The notes beneath the pieces are model-generated. The model had not been told where the DNA came from, made no database searches, and worked only from the letters and a program-made list of their open reading frames with translations. A stretch of 64,000 nucleotides of DNA from Bimastos eiseni (lineage: Eukaryota; Annelida; Clitellata; Crassiclitellata; Lumbricidae). Shown piece after piece: positions 22,501-37,216 of the stretch (its first letter is position 1; the number at the start of each line of letters is the position of its first letter). The DNA is taken from NCBI GenBank assembly GCA_959347315.1, contig OY365810.1, positions 19,480,358 through 19,544,357 on the forward strand, in the 5' to 3' direction. A program made the position numbers and the translations under genes.

Positions 22501-25500
22501 ACATTCATCCACCGACGATATCCGACCATGGTCTCGTCGTCGCCACTGTGCCATTCCTCCACGTGCTTCCGATGAACGTTGAAAGGCAGGTTCGCAGCTG
22601 GCGCAAGCTAGACCAAGTGGCATTTCATGAGGCACTGCTCAACATCCATGCCATCGCCGACCCGTCCTCCCTTGCTGGTGCATCAACTTCCGATCTGTTC
22701 AACATATACGAGTCATCTATAACAGATCTGATTAACGCCTTTCTCCCGTTATACCCGGCCCAGATGCTCTGGTTCGACGCCGAATGTCGCTTTCTCTGGC
22801 ACCAAGCTTGTTGCCTCGAAAGACTCTACAGGCGTACCAAATACCCCGCCGACTGCATCATCTTTGTGAAACATGTTCGAGGCATGCATTGGAAATACAG
22901 AGAGAAAGAGCGGCAATGCTGGGAGCACAAGATCACCCAACACTCTCAGGAGCCCAGGAAGCTCTGGGCGATGTCTAATGACCTCCTCGCAACCTGGATC
23001 CTCTCCCCACGTTTCTCCTCCAGGAATTTATGAATACACTCCTTCCCTTCCTAACCGCTATCTGCAATCATTCCCTCGGAGAACGTATTGCTAATGTAAC
23101 TTTTTTATCTAAAGTTATTGAAAAGATTGTAGCTGCCCAACTTACTGCCCACCTTGATAAAAATGACCTACTCCCGATCTTTCAGTCTGGGTTCCGAAGG
23201 GGAAACTCCACAGAGACCCTATTGGTTCGCCTTCTCTCAGATATTTATGGGGCAATTGACAGGTCTCAGGTTTCTCTCTTGGCACTGTTTGATGTCAGCG
23301 CTGCTTTTGGTACCATTAACCACTGTATCCTCCTTTGTGTCTCTCTGCCTCGTTTGATCTTTCAGGCACCTTTCTTGGTTGGCTTGTTTCCTGCAGGACC
23401 GTTCTTTCTCTGTGATCTATGGGTCCACCAGGTCTTCTTGGATTCCCGCTCCTTTTGGCCTACCCCAAGATTCGGTCCTAGGCCCTCTCCTGTACATAAT
23501 TTGTACTGCAGATTTAGGTCCTCTGCTGGCTGCCGGCGATGTCCTGAGCCAGTCGTACGCGGACGACCTTCAGGCCTATCTACACTGTTCAGCCATAGCA
23601 GCTGCCACCGCGGTGCGTGCAATGAGCCAGGCCGTGGAGGCCTTGGAAGCCTGGATGTCGTCCAACCGCCTCCGCCTCAATCCATCCAAAACTCAATTCA
23701 TTTGGTCTGGCACTCGCCACCGGCTAGCCAAAATTGATATGCAAGCCTTCACCCTAGAGTTCCCTCAGTTTGTTTTCTCATCTTCTGTCATGAATCTTGG
23801 TGTAACTCTAGACCAAGAATTTACTTACACACGGCACATCAACTTGCTCTGGAGAAATTGCTACTATCAGCTGCGCCAGCTTAAGACATTTTCCCATTCC
23901 TTGTCCTCTGATGCTGCTGCAATGCTTGTTCACTTCTTCGTGGTCTCCCGCCTTGACTACTTTAGTGCCCCTATGATGGACTCCCTGCATGCCGGATCGG
24001 GTGCTTGGATCGGGATTGGATTTAGCGCACGGCGGCACGCCTCATTGACCGTATTTCAAGGTTTGGCCATGTTACAGAATATCTGTGAGATGTCCTTCAT
24101 TGGCTCCCCTTCTGTCAGCAAATCTCATACCGGGTCTCATCATTGGTATGGCGCTGCATCGAGGGATCAGCTCCCAGATACCTGCGGGAACTATGCTGTT
24201 CCACACTAAGTGTCCAACGCCGAGGTTCCCTACGTTCATCCCTACAGGTCGAGCTTCTTGTCCCTCGCTCTCGGACTTCCATGAGGCAGTGCCAAGCCTT
24301 CTCGGTTGCAAGAAGCTTGTTTGGCCCTGCAACCTGGGATGGGCTCCCTGTCACACTCCGCTTTGTGCCCAGGGGACACTCAACCAAGTTCTTTGCTAAT
24401 CTTAAGACTGTCCTATTTAGCCGGGGTTGGGTCGGGAGCGCTTCTGAGTAGATGTCTTGAAGGGGCGCTATATAAATCCCCCAAATAAATAAATATAAAA
24501 GTAGGATTAAAATGGATCAAGACGCTGAGATTGCAGATGACTAGGCAATGTTGGCAAGACACCGCAACGGTCTCACAAGATAGACTGAACAAAATATCAT
24601 CTGAATATGGAATGAAAATGAACATCAAAATGATAAAGGTACTGAGTATAAGTAAAGAAGAGGAGACAGTAGTCAGAATACACAGTGGAGGAAAAGAAAT
24701 AGAACAGGTGAAAGAATTCTCTTGCCTATAGGGAGTGTGCTCACGACAGATGCCGAATGTCACAGGGAAACTAAAAGAAGGAGTGTAATGGGCGTTCTCA
24801 ATTAGGAGAGAACCACTGAGAGGAAAACTACACAGGAATCTAATGATAAGAACAATAGAGACTCTAATATGGAGTGTGGTGCCGTACAGATCGGAGACAT
24901 GGACCATGAGAAAAAGACATAAGAAGACTCTTGGCTTTTGAAATGTGGACATGGGGAAAAATGTAGAAAATTAGCTGGACAGAACACAAAACAAATTAAG
25001 AAACGATAGAAAAATTAAAGAACACTGATATGCATGATAAGAACAATACAAAGAAAATTGATTGGGCACATGCTTAGAGGGGACTCACCTCCAAGAACAG
25101 TTGACGAAGAAAAAAGAGGAGGCAGACAAGAGGAATATCAAGACGGATGATTCTTGACTGGATGGATATGGAAAGCTGAAAGAAGAGGCCCAACAGTGAG
25201 GGAGTGGCGATGTCAGCCATTTTAGCCTGCCGAAGAGGCAGAGAACTAGAAGAAGTACCAAGAAGTAGTACAAGAAAAATCAAAAATTAATTTAAGTCAC
25301 TCTAGTGCAGTAGTTGGTGTATAATCATGATTGAATAATTATTAAATATAAGACTATGCCGTAATGAAAAGATGAAGAAAACTATGCTGACAACTGATTT
25401 TTTTTAAATTCCTGAGGGTTCCAGGCGACCCCTGGGAAATCGTAAGGCGACCCCCATGGAGGTCGCTACCCACAGGTTGAGAACCATTGGTCTAAACAAT

Positions 25501-28500
25501 ACCTTAGGCACAGAATGTCTATCGACCCTAGTCAGGAGATCAGATTGTTCCAATGGAAATGTTATAGGCTAAACACTGTAAACAGTGCTCTGGGCACAAA
25601 ATATCTTCGTCCCAAGTAGGAAGCACAAAGGGATACGGTCTAGAGCGTAAGTTGTAAATGTGTTTAGCGACAGGTGGATAAAGCTGCCTGAGAACATGGG
25701 CATCTGTACTCGTCACTACCCGAAGGAGGCGAACATCGGTCGCCAATGCCATTGACATCAGTCGCCAATGCCATCGACTCAAAGGTGCCGACATGGGAGG
25801 GAAGGAGCAGAAGGTGCCTCAGTCGCCTAAGGAGGGATTCGAGACGTCCTCGATCAGCAGCGGAGGTCAGGCCTCACCAGGCTCGAGAGGCATATAGAAG
25901 ACAAGAGATTGTAGTAGCGCCGGTGACTACGGACAGAGCCTCAATGGAGAGATCATGCCAGCGCAGGACCCGCAGAGCGTGGAGGGAGGCAGTACACAGT
26001 CCTAGTGTGTGACCACATGAGATGAGGCACGCAGATCACCCCTGAGGATAACTCCCAAAGGTCAGCATCTCCGTCACTCGCTCAATATCCGGCAGGGGCA
26101 GTGAATGGGCAGACGGAGGCTAGCGCCTGGCAACAATCATCTCCCTTGGCTCAGAGACATGTTAGCCACAGCCCACTTCTGAACGGCCTCGAGTTCGTCC
26201 TGGATGGTGTTCCGTAAGGATTCTGGAGCGGTCAGATACGTGTCCTCAGCGAATATGCCAATCTTGGTTCGCATGTGGACAGGATGGAGGTCTGACACAT
26301 TGTCCGTAAATTCTGGAGGACCGAGACCAGATCCCTGGATGCGTTAATGGCTGCCATGCCAGATCAACGACCAGCAAATAAGGTGGAGTGACTCCGGCCA
26401 TACCTGTATAGGATTAGGGCCTGTCCATATATGTATGCAAAGAGGGTGATGGGTTTCGAGTTTTGGCGATTTTGCATACGGGTGCGTGTGGCGGGCGGAG
26501 GGGTCCCAATAAATGTCTACATGCGCAAATATAACTGTCCAATATTATGATGTGTACATTATGGAATATTAAAATCAAAACTTTTTAAAATGTAAGTGTA
26601 GTCGGTATTTTATTTATGTATAACAGTAAAAAAGTGTAAGCTATGAAATATGATGCTTAACAATAATAAATGGCCTACAGTAAAATTAATGTCTTATAAT
26701 TATTATCATTAGTTTTTTTTAACCTTTGTAAGAGAGGGTTTGAGCTCGGATGTACATATGCAAGGGTCCACAAAATGAAGGGTCCACAGAATTTTTTGCC
26801 TATGTACGATATGGATGGGTCCTTGCCAGATATCATTGTCTGGCATCAGATTAATGTTGATTTAAATGCAGTATCTGATGTACTCACTCAATTAATTGAA
26901 CCAGTGCAAAATGATCAGTAAAAGTAGGATATTATTTTATATGGATTGGCAGTCATAGGCACTTGGCTGAGCTGGATATGCTGATCCTGGCTGAGACCTA
27001 TCCCCACATTACCTATTTGTCTGTTATGCATGATCTGGGTGTACTGCTTGATCAGTAGCTGTCTTTTGCAGCATGTAAACCAGGTTACTTGAAACTGCTA
27101 CTATCAGCTTCGTACAGAGCCCGTTCGTCGCTAATGCTGCATCAAGCTTTCTCAGTAGTTGGTCCATCCACCTGGAACAGGCTCCTGGTTGCCCTCTGTC
27201 TTCCCCTAACAATGACCTACCTGCCTTTCATAAGCTGTTAAAGTAGTTTCTTTTTGTCATGGCTGGGTTGGGAGCACCTCTTGTAGTTTTGCTTGAAGCA
27301 GGGCAATATAAATTTTCGAGATGAATGAATATGCCCTGGTTTAGGTAGGTGTGTCTACACTATTTTTGATACATTAGATCCATAGTTCTTGTAAACATTG
27401 TTGATACAATTGTTACTCATTAATATTCATTAAAAATACTGTGTTGGACTATGTCGATTGGATGAACTTTGACTCAACCTAATCTACAAATATATGGATA
27501 ACACGATTCCAGATCAGGTATTAGTTTGCCTTATGAGTGAATTGTTAGGTACACTTGTTTACAGGCATCATGCAATCGAACATTGGACCATTAGCACCCC
27601 TTCAAGATACCTACTCAGAGGTTCTCTGTGCTGGCCTAAATGATGTTCAGTGTCATTTCATACAAATATTTTTACATCAGTTAGCAAAACATGGGACAGT
27701 AAGAATAGAGTCACCACTGGCAAGCCCATGCACAAGTCTGTAGCCAACCAGCCGATTCCCGTCGACAGCTTACAAATGGCATGTATGTTCAGATTCTCTG
27801 GGCCAAGTTGTGTCGATAGGGTGGAGCGACGACAGTAGACAGCATTCGCAATCACGGTGACGATGTCAACGAGTGGAAAATGATGCATGTCTGGAAGATA
27901 ACGGAATATCACATCCTTAATCCTGCTATGAGCAGAATGGACGGATACAAGGAGGCCACTTGTCAGTCTGCTAAAAAGGCCACCTTTCTGTCTGTTGTGA
28001 CTAATCCTCTGAGCGTGGACCTGATTACCACTTTGTTTTTGTGTGTCTTTGTTCGATGCTTTGTGCATTAGACACTGGCACAATATAAGTTGCAATCGCA
28101 GGGAGGGCATACCAACAATCCCGATCCCAAGAAGCTTGTTTGCCAAATTTCAATTCTATGATCAATTGATCAGAGAGGGATGGGATGATCAGATGACCTG
28201 ATTGCAGTGATATTTGACTTCTTTTGATTAATTTTGCTTCTAGTTCTTATTCAATTCTTTTATGGAAGCAATTTTGCTTCTCTTTCTCTAGTTCTGAAAT
28301 AGTTTTATTTCTACTCTTAATTCTCAGCAAATTTTACTTCTCATTCTGGTTATCATGTTTTTCACACTGTTACATGTACCTGTAACAGTGTAATCTTGCT
28401 GGTTCATCTTGCGATCACCATATTTAGATTTAGAGTTACTATTGCTATCATAAGGCCAGCTATATTATTATTATTATTATTATTATAATTGTGCACAAGG

Positions 28501-31500
28501 TCACACCTAAATGTGAATCTGAGGCGCGGAAAGAAGATGCAATTAGATTTCCAAATCCTTGAAAGCCAAAGAAAAATAGTGAGTTTTGAGTCGCTTTTTG
28601 AAGGAAGGAAGTGAATTTGAGCTACGATGAGTGTGGCAGTCGATTCCATTCCCTAGGAGCAGAGACATGAAATGCACGAGAGCCCTTAACTGTTCTGCAT
28701 CGTGGTTCAACTAAAAGACCTGTACTTGATGATCATAAGCAATGAGGAGGAATTAGTAGAGCATGAATATAGGTAGGTGTACTGGTGATGATGGCTTTGT
28801 AGGTCAAACAAGCTAACTTAAATTTGATTCTGAATTCAACAGGGAGCCAATGCAGCTGGTGGAGTAGGGCAGAGGAGCATGTTCGTAGTGGGACACGTAG
28901 CACTACTCGAGCTAATGTATTTTGGATACGTTGAAGCCTTTTGAGTTCAAGGTCTGAGAGACCGACAAAAATGAATTAGCATAATCGAGGCGAGAGAAGA
29001 CAAGTGAGCAGGCTATAGTTTCAGACATATTTTGAGTTTGCGCCGACCTTATGTGACGTATTGCCCTGATGTGGTAGAAACAAGATTTACAAAGGCTTGT
29101 TATGTGAGGTCGAAATGTGAGCTTGCTGTCAAGGGTAACCCCAAGTGTTTTGACAGCGTCTGAAAGTGGCACAGCAGTGCCCGCCAGTTCAATGCTAGAG
29201 AGCATAGGGAAAGAACGCAGGCGTTGACATGAGCCAAATACAATTGCTTCATACTTGTTTGGGTTTATGGCCTAACCATTGAAACAGAACCATGCATATA
29301 TGGATGAGAGGCATTCTTCCAGTTTTAGTTTACCAGACTGATCAGTGTGTGACACTGCAATCGTCAGTAAATACTTTAGCCTCACTTAGCGGGTCCATAG
29401 TACTTTCATCATACAGATGTTTTTTGTGTTTCAGTTCATTTTGTTTCTCCTGAGCCAGAATTTAAATGAGTTAGGAACTGTTGCAGTTATGAACTGTTGC
29501 TACATAATGTCCTGCAAATGGTTATCTATTTGCATTGCAATGCTGCCATCTGGATATGATACGATAAAACATTAATTATTTTCCATTTTGGAACAATTAA
29601 TCATAAAGTTTCAAAACCAGAAGGGCATATTCATTGCTGATTCAAAAAGATATTTTTTAAGTTTAACTTTTCATGTATTTGTGGTTTTGTTGCAACTTTT
29701 ACATGTATTATAATACCAGAACTTTTAAAATTTAGTGATTGTCGAAATGTTATTTCGCAAAAAATTGTTAACCAAGAGCCAAAACATGACTAAATCTAAG
29801 ACTGAAGAATTATAGAATTTATGCTCAAACATTATTTTAGTGAATTTAACCAACATCATTATACATATGTACATAGAACATGCACTTAATTAAATTTGAT
29901 CTTATAACTTGAGTGATTGTACCAAATTGTGAGCATCTGAATGTTGATCATGTGTTGATCAATAACCAATATTTCATTTGTGAAGCAGTGCAAATAATGA
30001 AGTTTGAACAGTCAGTTAATCAAGCACCAACAATACACCGTGGTTCAATGAAAAGTAAGCCAGACAGTTTATTTCATATATATATCTCATGCCTGACAAT
30101 TTTCTTTTAGAATTTGTAACAAAGTAGGCCTACTTTTAAGATGAAAACAGTCTTTAGTATTTTTGTGAAGAGACTCTAAGTAGTATGATCTGATTATTTA
30201 ATTAAAGATGTTCAAAATGTCTTCATTCTGCTTGCACGCAAGCCTGGAGGCGCTGGCGCCTTTCTGAAACAGCATTGTCGATTATCTTCTGATTGAGACC
30301 ATCCCACACTTCCAACAAGCGTTGCTTCAGATCGTTTACATCATGAATTGTTGGTCGGTAGACTCGCCCTTGCATTACGCTCCACACTTTGTAGTCGACA
30401 GGATTTAAATCTGGACTGTTTGGTGGCCATAATGTGAGAGAAATGAAGCTGGTGTCTCTCTTGTTAGCATTTTGATGGTTTTCCTGGCTCTGTGGGCTGG
30501 GGCACTGTCCTATTGAAAAACAAAACAGCCTTCTGGGGCTAGATTTCTGATAACAGGTAAAAGATGTAGTGGCAGCAGAATGTTACGATAATAGGCTCCG
30601 TTAATTCTTATTCCCGGATCAATGAAGACCAAATGGGAACGACCAAGCGTCGAAACAGCAACGAACACCATGACAGACTTGCTGAAATGGGCACGTGTAT
30701 GCAACAGTCTGTTTGCAGTGGCCTGCCTTTTTAGTGCCACTCCTGACATACAGGCGATCATTCTGGGTGTTGATTGGTCATGCAACGGTGAACAACTTCT
30801 CATCAGCAAAGAAGATAAAGTCAACCATATGACGAGGATATTTTCTCACCAGTTATCTTGATCTGTTCAAATGTGTCAGACGATTAGCTGTCGTCAGTTC
30901 CTGTGCGGGCTTCTTCTTAACCCCATTAGTGTCCAGCATATGTATATGTATATATGTATGTATATATGCATATATGCATATATGTATATATATGTAAACA
31001 TGTGTATACATATATATATATCTAAGTATATATATATATGTAGTTTATGTATATATATATATGTAAATAATTTATGTATTGTAGGCCTATGTATATATAT
31101 ATATGTATATATATATGTATGCATATGTATGTATATGTATGTATTTGTATATACATGTATGCATATGTATGTATATGTATGTAATTGTATATATATGTAT
31201 GTATATGTATGTATATGTGTGTGAATGTATGTATGAATGTATGTATGTATGTATGTATGTATATATATGTATGTATGGGTATGCATGTATGTATATGTAT
31301 GTATACTTATGTATATATATGTATGTATGCATGTATATATGTATATGTATGTATGTATGTCTGTATGTATGTATAATCAATTAGACGATTATAATTGGGT
31401 TTGCTGTATAATGGTTTGTTGTTAAGGACGAATATAATCGGGTTTGCCGCTAAAGGGGTTAAGGCACTTGAGTTGAAGGTCATTATGGATTATTCGTACA

Positions 31501-34500
31501 ACACCGGACCGATGAACTCAGTTTCTCTGGATATTTGTTATGTTGTTCTATGAGTGTTCGGTAGTCAAAGTTTGGCTGACTTTTTATTGAACCATCTTGT
31601 ACATATCAAATGCGGAATTACCGTGTGTTTGTTTTTAAGCCATTCTCACCGGCACCGATCTTTGGGGGTGGCGAGGTTTGGCGCCATCTGATGGTGCCGA
31701 ACAAAAAGGGTGGTGCAGAACAAAAAGGGTAGTACTGAACAAAAATGGTGGAGGAGTCGGAGGATGCCAAGGAGGCTAAGACCAGCGCTGATCCTCTGAT
31801 GCTTGATGATTTAGTTTACAGTGTGGTTTTTTGTTCACATCACATATATAGAATTTGTTTTGTTTGATGGTGAAAGTTGTTATTCCTATGATAGCATCCA
31901 TCGGGAGCTGCCATCTTGTTGGATGTAGGAGCAGTTGAGTTTCTAACACAGCTTAAGACAAACCTCGATCCTGTGCATCAAAATACAGTCGATGCCATGC
32001 TGAGTAATTTGTTCCATTTGCCTTCTGTGGAAGCAAGCCAGCATCAGGCTGAGTGTATTTATCATCCACATGCTCTTTCAGGTTAGCTCTAATTTTTTTA
32101 TGTTTGCACTGTTACCCTTTGAATATTGTTCATTAAGCAGAACATTAGTGATACCTTGTAAGAGTGTGTTTTTTAGTATTATTATTATTGATAGTAAGTA
32201 TTATCAATTCTTCAGCTCTGTACTCCAGTGTGTCATCCGTTTCTATGCCTAATCTAACCTACAAATAATTGTTCCTCAGATGTATTTTGTTCATCTTGCA
32301 ATCTTTTACCATGTCTCTGTCGAATTTCAGCAACCTCCATGTTGTGAAGTTATGAATTTTCACATCACTGGTCTTCTTTGATTCTTGGTAAAATATCTAC
32401 AAAATCCATTTGAATGCAACTGACATGTTTTGCAGTCTACAGTTGCTCGAACTTCTCAGCTGCTTCATTTTACAACTCATAACATTGAGTCAGTGACTAA
32501 TCCCAGCATCGTGCAGCAAAATATTTTTTGAAGTTAATCTGCAGTTCAGCATTCTAACAGATGGAACTAATTCTGCATGACTTTGTAACTAACTGATTGT
32601 CTTACTTGTTTGACTTAGCAGATGACACCTTTGACAACATTTCAGATTTTGAGCAACAAATCACAGCAGCGTGGCATCGTAGCCGTCTATGAATGACGTC
32701 ACTCAATTTTGGTCGAGTTATGACCCCCTTGCCTATGACTACCCCCTTGTCACATGTCATGGCAATAGTCATGACCCTCAAATATGACCTTACAAAGCTC
32801 TGAGCCCTCCCCCCCTCGAAAAAGACTAGATGTCCATTGTCCAGAATGTTATTATTATCAAAAAAGTTATTACGGCTATAAAAAATACTTAAAATTATAT
32901 AGCATAACGAAGAAAAATGAAGAAAGTATAATTATTACACTCATTAATTAAGCAAGATGAAAAGCTCTGGTAGAATCATTGCATTTATAAAGAAAATGTT
33001 TGATAACAAAAACTTGAAATAATTCAGACTTTATGCTTCTCCATTCTCCCACCACCCATGGAGAAGCAGTATGCTCCTTCATGGAAGAAATAGGGAGAGC
33101 TTGGATCTCATCATCCTGTTCAATAGATATTCAATGGATATCACAAGATATTGAAATATCTTCTCCGTCTATCCAATTTACTCTCTCCCATTTTCATCGC
33201 TGGCGATTACAACTATTAGTTTACATTGTTGACGTGCAGCGACTGTCTGTGGCCTGGTGCGTCTTGGCAGGATAATTGACTTGCTTGTGTATTACAGAAT
33301 GGCTGCCTCACTTCCAAAACCTCAAAATTGACACTGAGAGTAAAAGTAAACTATAAAAAATTTAAGAATGCAACAATCATTGTTGGTGTTGTTAAATTAT
33401 GGTAACAATTATTGCTAATTAAGTGGAACTTATTTAATTTAGTAAAAGTTTTTAATGAAATTATGCATTTTGATATTGGATGTGATGAGATGTGATGATG
33501 TGACATCACATTTCAAGGCCCCTCCTCCATTTATTATCTTGAAGCATCAAATTTTTTTCTTAATTGTACACAAACAACTTATAGCACCACGTACTTGTAC
33601 CATATCTAACTTGTGGTTAGATATGGTGTAAAAGATTAGTAAGAAAAATGATTCAAAATTTGGTGGTTTGTGGTTACTGCATTCATTTTCATTGAGCATT
33701 ATGGTTTTGTAACACTTTTTTCAGATATTGGTGACACTAATTTGCACCAGCAAAGTAACCAGTCCTGTAGTGTAGAGCATGTGCCTTTTCGACCAGATGT
33801 TTTGCTACAACGAGACAAGTCCTTGTTTAGCCCACCAGATCAGAACCATGGATACTTTGTGAAGATTTCAAGTGACCGAGAAGGGCTTAGTTCTGTCCAT
33901 AGTGAACCAAGTAAGTTACCCAGTTAAGATGTGCATTTGTGTCAGTAAACCATATGTTTCATATTACTCTGGCAGAAGAGGGCAATCTGTAATTTTCTTG
34001 CCTTAGATTTACGCAGTTTAATGACTAGTACTGATTTTTTTAGAACTGTACTGATACATTGGCAGCACTCATAATCGGCGCTGATTATAGAGATATCGGT
34101 GGTATCGGATATCGGTAAGTTAACCGGCGCCGATATTAAACTTTTTTATTTTATAATATTATTTTCAGTCTTTAAGAGTACAATTACGACAGATTGGATC
34201 TGTGTAGGACAGTGTTCCGTTCCCATATTCCGTTCCCATAGCGTGTGGCTTCAGACCACCCAGTAGTCATTGTGCTAGTATAAAACGTGGGAAAGCTGTT
34301 GTGCAGAGTGAGTCTGCTTAATTACCTTGGGCACAGTTTTCATCTCTGCTGGCCAAAGGCCAAAGTGCAGGTCGTAAAAGTAGCTTTGGCGTCCAGTTAT
34401 ATAGATAGGCCTGTCTCTTTTCTCTCCTCCGTCATGCAAGGTCGACGGCGGGCGATGTGCATAATCTGTATTGCCTGCCTAGGATTAGTCCCCAACTACA

Positions 34501-37170
34501 TGTATATGTGTCCTATGGAGCAAGTGTTTTGCTTGTATCACATCAGTGGGCAGTAGCAGTGGGTCTATCTTTTAGAACAGGACATCTTGGGAAACAGAAT
34601 GAAATAATTGGTAAGATAATCGGTTAGATAATCATTATCAGCAATGTAATAATCGGCAATAATCGGTATTGGCATAATCGGAAAAAGTGATATTGGTACA
34701 GCTCTGAATTTTTTAAAATTATTGACTTATCTCCAAAATTGAACCTGGATTTCATAAGATTAAATTGGTATTTGTTACATAAAGCATGAAAATCTGTTGA
34801 AAATATAGTCTCTTAGTGAATTACTACTGTCTTTACTACTTATCACCATAGACTTAAAATCATTTTGTATGGTTGGTTTTAATTTAACTAGCATCGCATT
34901 CAGGTGGCACTGTATGAACCATTTATAAAATGTTGCACACACAACTCCAAAATTTAGATGGAACATTGCGTGCCCAGTGCCTACAGCCTATAGGCCTATG
35001 TCCATGTTGTTTAATATTTTAGTTTAGTAGGAATGAAAATATGAAACCATATCCATAATCTGTATGATAAGTTACCAGTTACTAGTCTATTCTAATTACT
35101 ATACTTGCTATAGTCCCATCATGATTAAATGATATTAAATGATTGCGTCGTCGAATCATGTGTGCACTTCAGAGCAAAAGAAGTTGGAAGAATAGCAATA
35201 TCAAATTTCAGTTGTAATTAATGTAATAATCATAATGTATATTATTGAAACACTCAAATAGGCATCTTATGCCTATCTCCCCCTTGTGCATATCCTGGGA
35301 TATGCACAATAATAAAGAGTTGGAAAAAATAGACATGGGCTGCATTTTGTACCATCGCCCCAGGCGGCACTTTGTCTCGCTACGCCACTGTGCTAGGCAC
35401 AGGGCGCAATTATAGCTCGGCATGGCCCTGATGTCAGGAGCCCTAGTTTAATAATTTTCTTTTTAATTATGAAAATGATGTATGACCGACCATAAAAATG
35501 TTGGTTTGTAGCCACAACTTCAGTTGTGTTACTGGACAGAGGTTGTGATTTAAATGTACCAGTAAAATACTTATGGCAAAAATACAGACTTTTCAAAGTA
35601 GTGAACTTTGGTGAAAATTGATTTTAATGACGTAATACCTAAACATACAGGTGTGTGCGTAGCTATTTATCTGTAAAATACTGAGATGATTAGTAGCATC
35701 AGTGCATCACTTTAGCATTTAATTGCTATCTAGATGTGTTTCTGCACAACAATGAAATTGTGCAAAGCCAATCTAATTTTCTTGCATTATCCATTGTATT
35801 ATGCCAGTTATTTGGATGGAAATGATAATCGACATGTCAAATGAGGATTTTTTAACATTTTAAAACTTGGTGCCGTGGCTCGTACAATTGTGACTTGGCT
35901 GAACCGTGGCTGCTATGCTGTGCACTATGCTGTAAGTAAAACATATGACCTTTGACTCTAATGTCTGGCGTCCCACCAGACCCTGCTGGGGTACACATAA
36001 TCTAAGTCTCCAATGCTGCCTGAATTATATGCTGAACTGTTTGGACTTTCTAATGGTCTTCAAGGGGATAGTCCAGTGATTCTCAACCGGTGTGCCGCGA
36101 GTCCGCGACTCTACTAATAAATCAAGTTAAAATCAATAAAGATCATATTCGAATAAAGTTAAAATATAATGTATCTATTTTAATTAAAAATAAAAATGTT
36201 TATGTTTATCAGCCGGTTGATAATTATTTATTCTAATGATTTAAAATTCTAAAAATTCTAAATTTTACTTATGTATATCTGTCTAGTCGTAAAGTTACAG
36301 CTAATCTAATGTGCAGAACTATTTTTTTCAATTTCAAGATTCATTAGCAATGAAAGCTTAAAGCATAGCACGATCACTTTATCAAAATATTTATATAAAA
36401 TTATAAATTATTTGGTGCAGCTTATCATCGGTGTTGGGCACGAGACCAAAACCTCAAGACTGAGACCAAAACCGAGAGGACCAAGACCAAGACTGGGTGG
36501 TCCGAGACCAAGACCGAAACCGGGTGGTCCGAGACCAAGACCAAGGGTCCAAGACCAAGACCGATACTCTTTTTTATAAACAATTCAATTTATTAAGATG
36601 CTAAAACGGAATAATTAGTTTCGGTTCAATGGTGTGCCGTGTGAATTTCCAAAGATCCTTGGTGCCAAAAGGGTTGAGAATCACTGGGATAATCAGATTA
36701 CTGAAGAGAAGTATGTTTCAATTGCATAAATGATAATAGATAGCCATATGGATGTCCTTGATGTAAGTGATGGCAGCACCCTCGTGAGTGGGGGTTCCTT
36801 GATTGCCTGAAGATTTCTGCAGCACAGACTGGGTGCTGGTCAGCAGAGTCGTCATGGAGTCATCACTGATGTCTCCTTTTATAAGGAAAATATATGAGTT
36901 TCAAATGTACATACAGATTTCCTTTGCATATGAGCAGGGCTGTTAATATCGTGATAAAGTATCGCGATTTGTCTGTATCGCAGCGAGTATCGCGATAGTT
37001 TTATTTTGCTGGTATCGCATGGGTATCGTGATACCTATTTTTAGCCTGTCAGCAATACTCGATACCAATACTTTTTCTCCCTGAAATTTATGTCGTTTCT
37101 CAAGAAATATGAGAAGTTTATCGTTCTGCTTTGATAAGTTTATGCCTATAGGCCCCTATAGCCTCTTTCG

Positions 37171-37216
<46 letters not shown>

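Larger units (their letters stand above)
21420..24490 (+). mobile_element. L2/CR1-like non-LTR retrotransposon, nearly full length but broken
   Basis: An APE endonuclease is spread over two frames: [11 protein letters not shown] (about 21993), [13 protein letters not shown] (about 22327) and [12 protein letters not shown] (about 22518). RT follows: [19 protein letters not shown] (23179), [13 protein letters not shown] (23287; the usual AFDTI Asp is Gly), [10 protein letters not shown] (23468) and [10 protein letters not shown] (23552). The thumb has [10 protein letters not shown] (23950). The 3' end is GAGTAGATGTCTTGAAGG, GGCGCTATATAAAT and short AAATA repeats at 24490. Frameshifts and stops separate the pieces, so it is not active. 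The 5' limit is approximate. Confidence 0.85.
30230..31600 (-). pseudogene. Mariner-type transposase, interrupted by a MITE
   Basis: From about 31600 down to 31463 the minus strand encodes [17 protein letters not shown] and LQLKCL, the helix-turn-helix part. After the 538-bp insertion come [66 protein letters not shown] (frame 30824-30510), then a decayed [10 protein letters not shown] and [21 protein letters not shown] part. Such enzymes cut and paste at TA. Frameshifts and the insertion make it inactive. Inverted terminal repeats were not identified. Confidence 0.8.

Noticed and set aside
24413..24952. 179-codon minus-strand frame rich in Leu, Phe and Ser
   Set aside because: It is antisense to the L2-like tail and the RTE-like RT fragment, whose sense frames match known RT blocks.
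30871..31425. Several long Tyr/Met/Cys- and His/Thr/Tyr-rich frames on both strands
   Set aside because: They are translations of the TATG microsatellite.
35860..35940. Possible exon ending in CTATGCTG|GTAAGT-like donor in intron 4
   Set aside because: The donor is actually CTGTAAGT, the frame does not fit between exons 4 and 5, and no conserved residues are seen.
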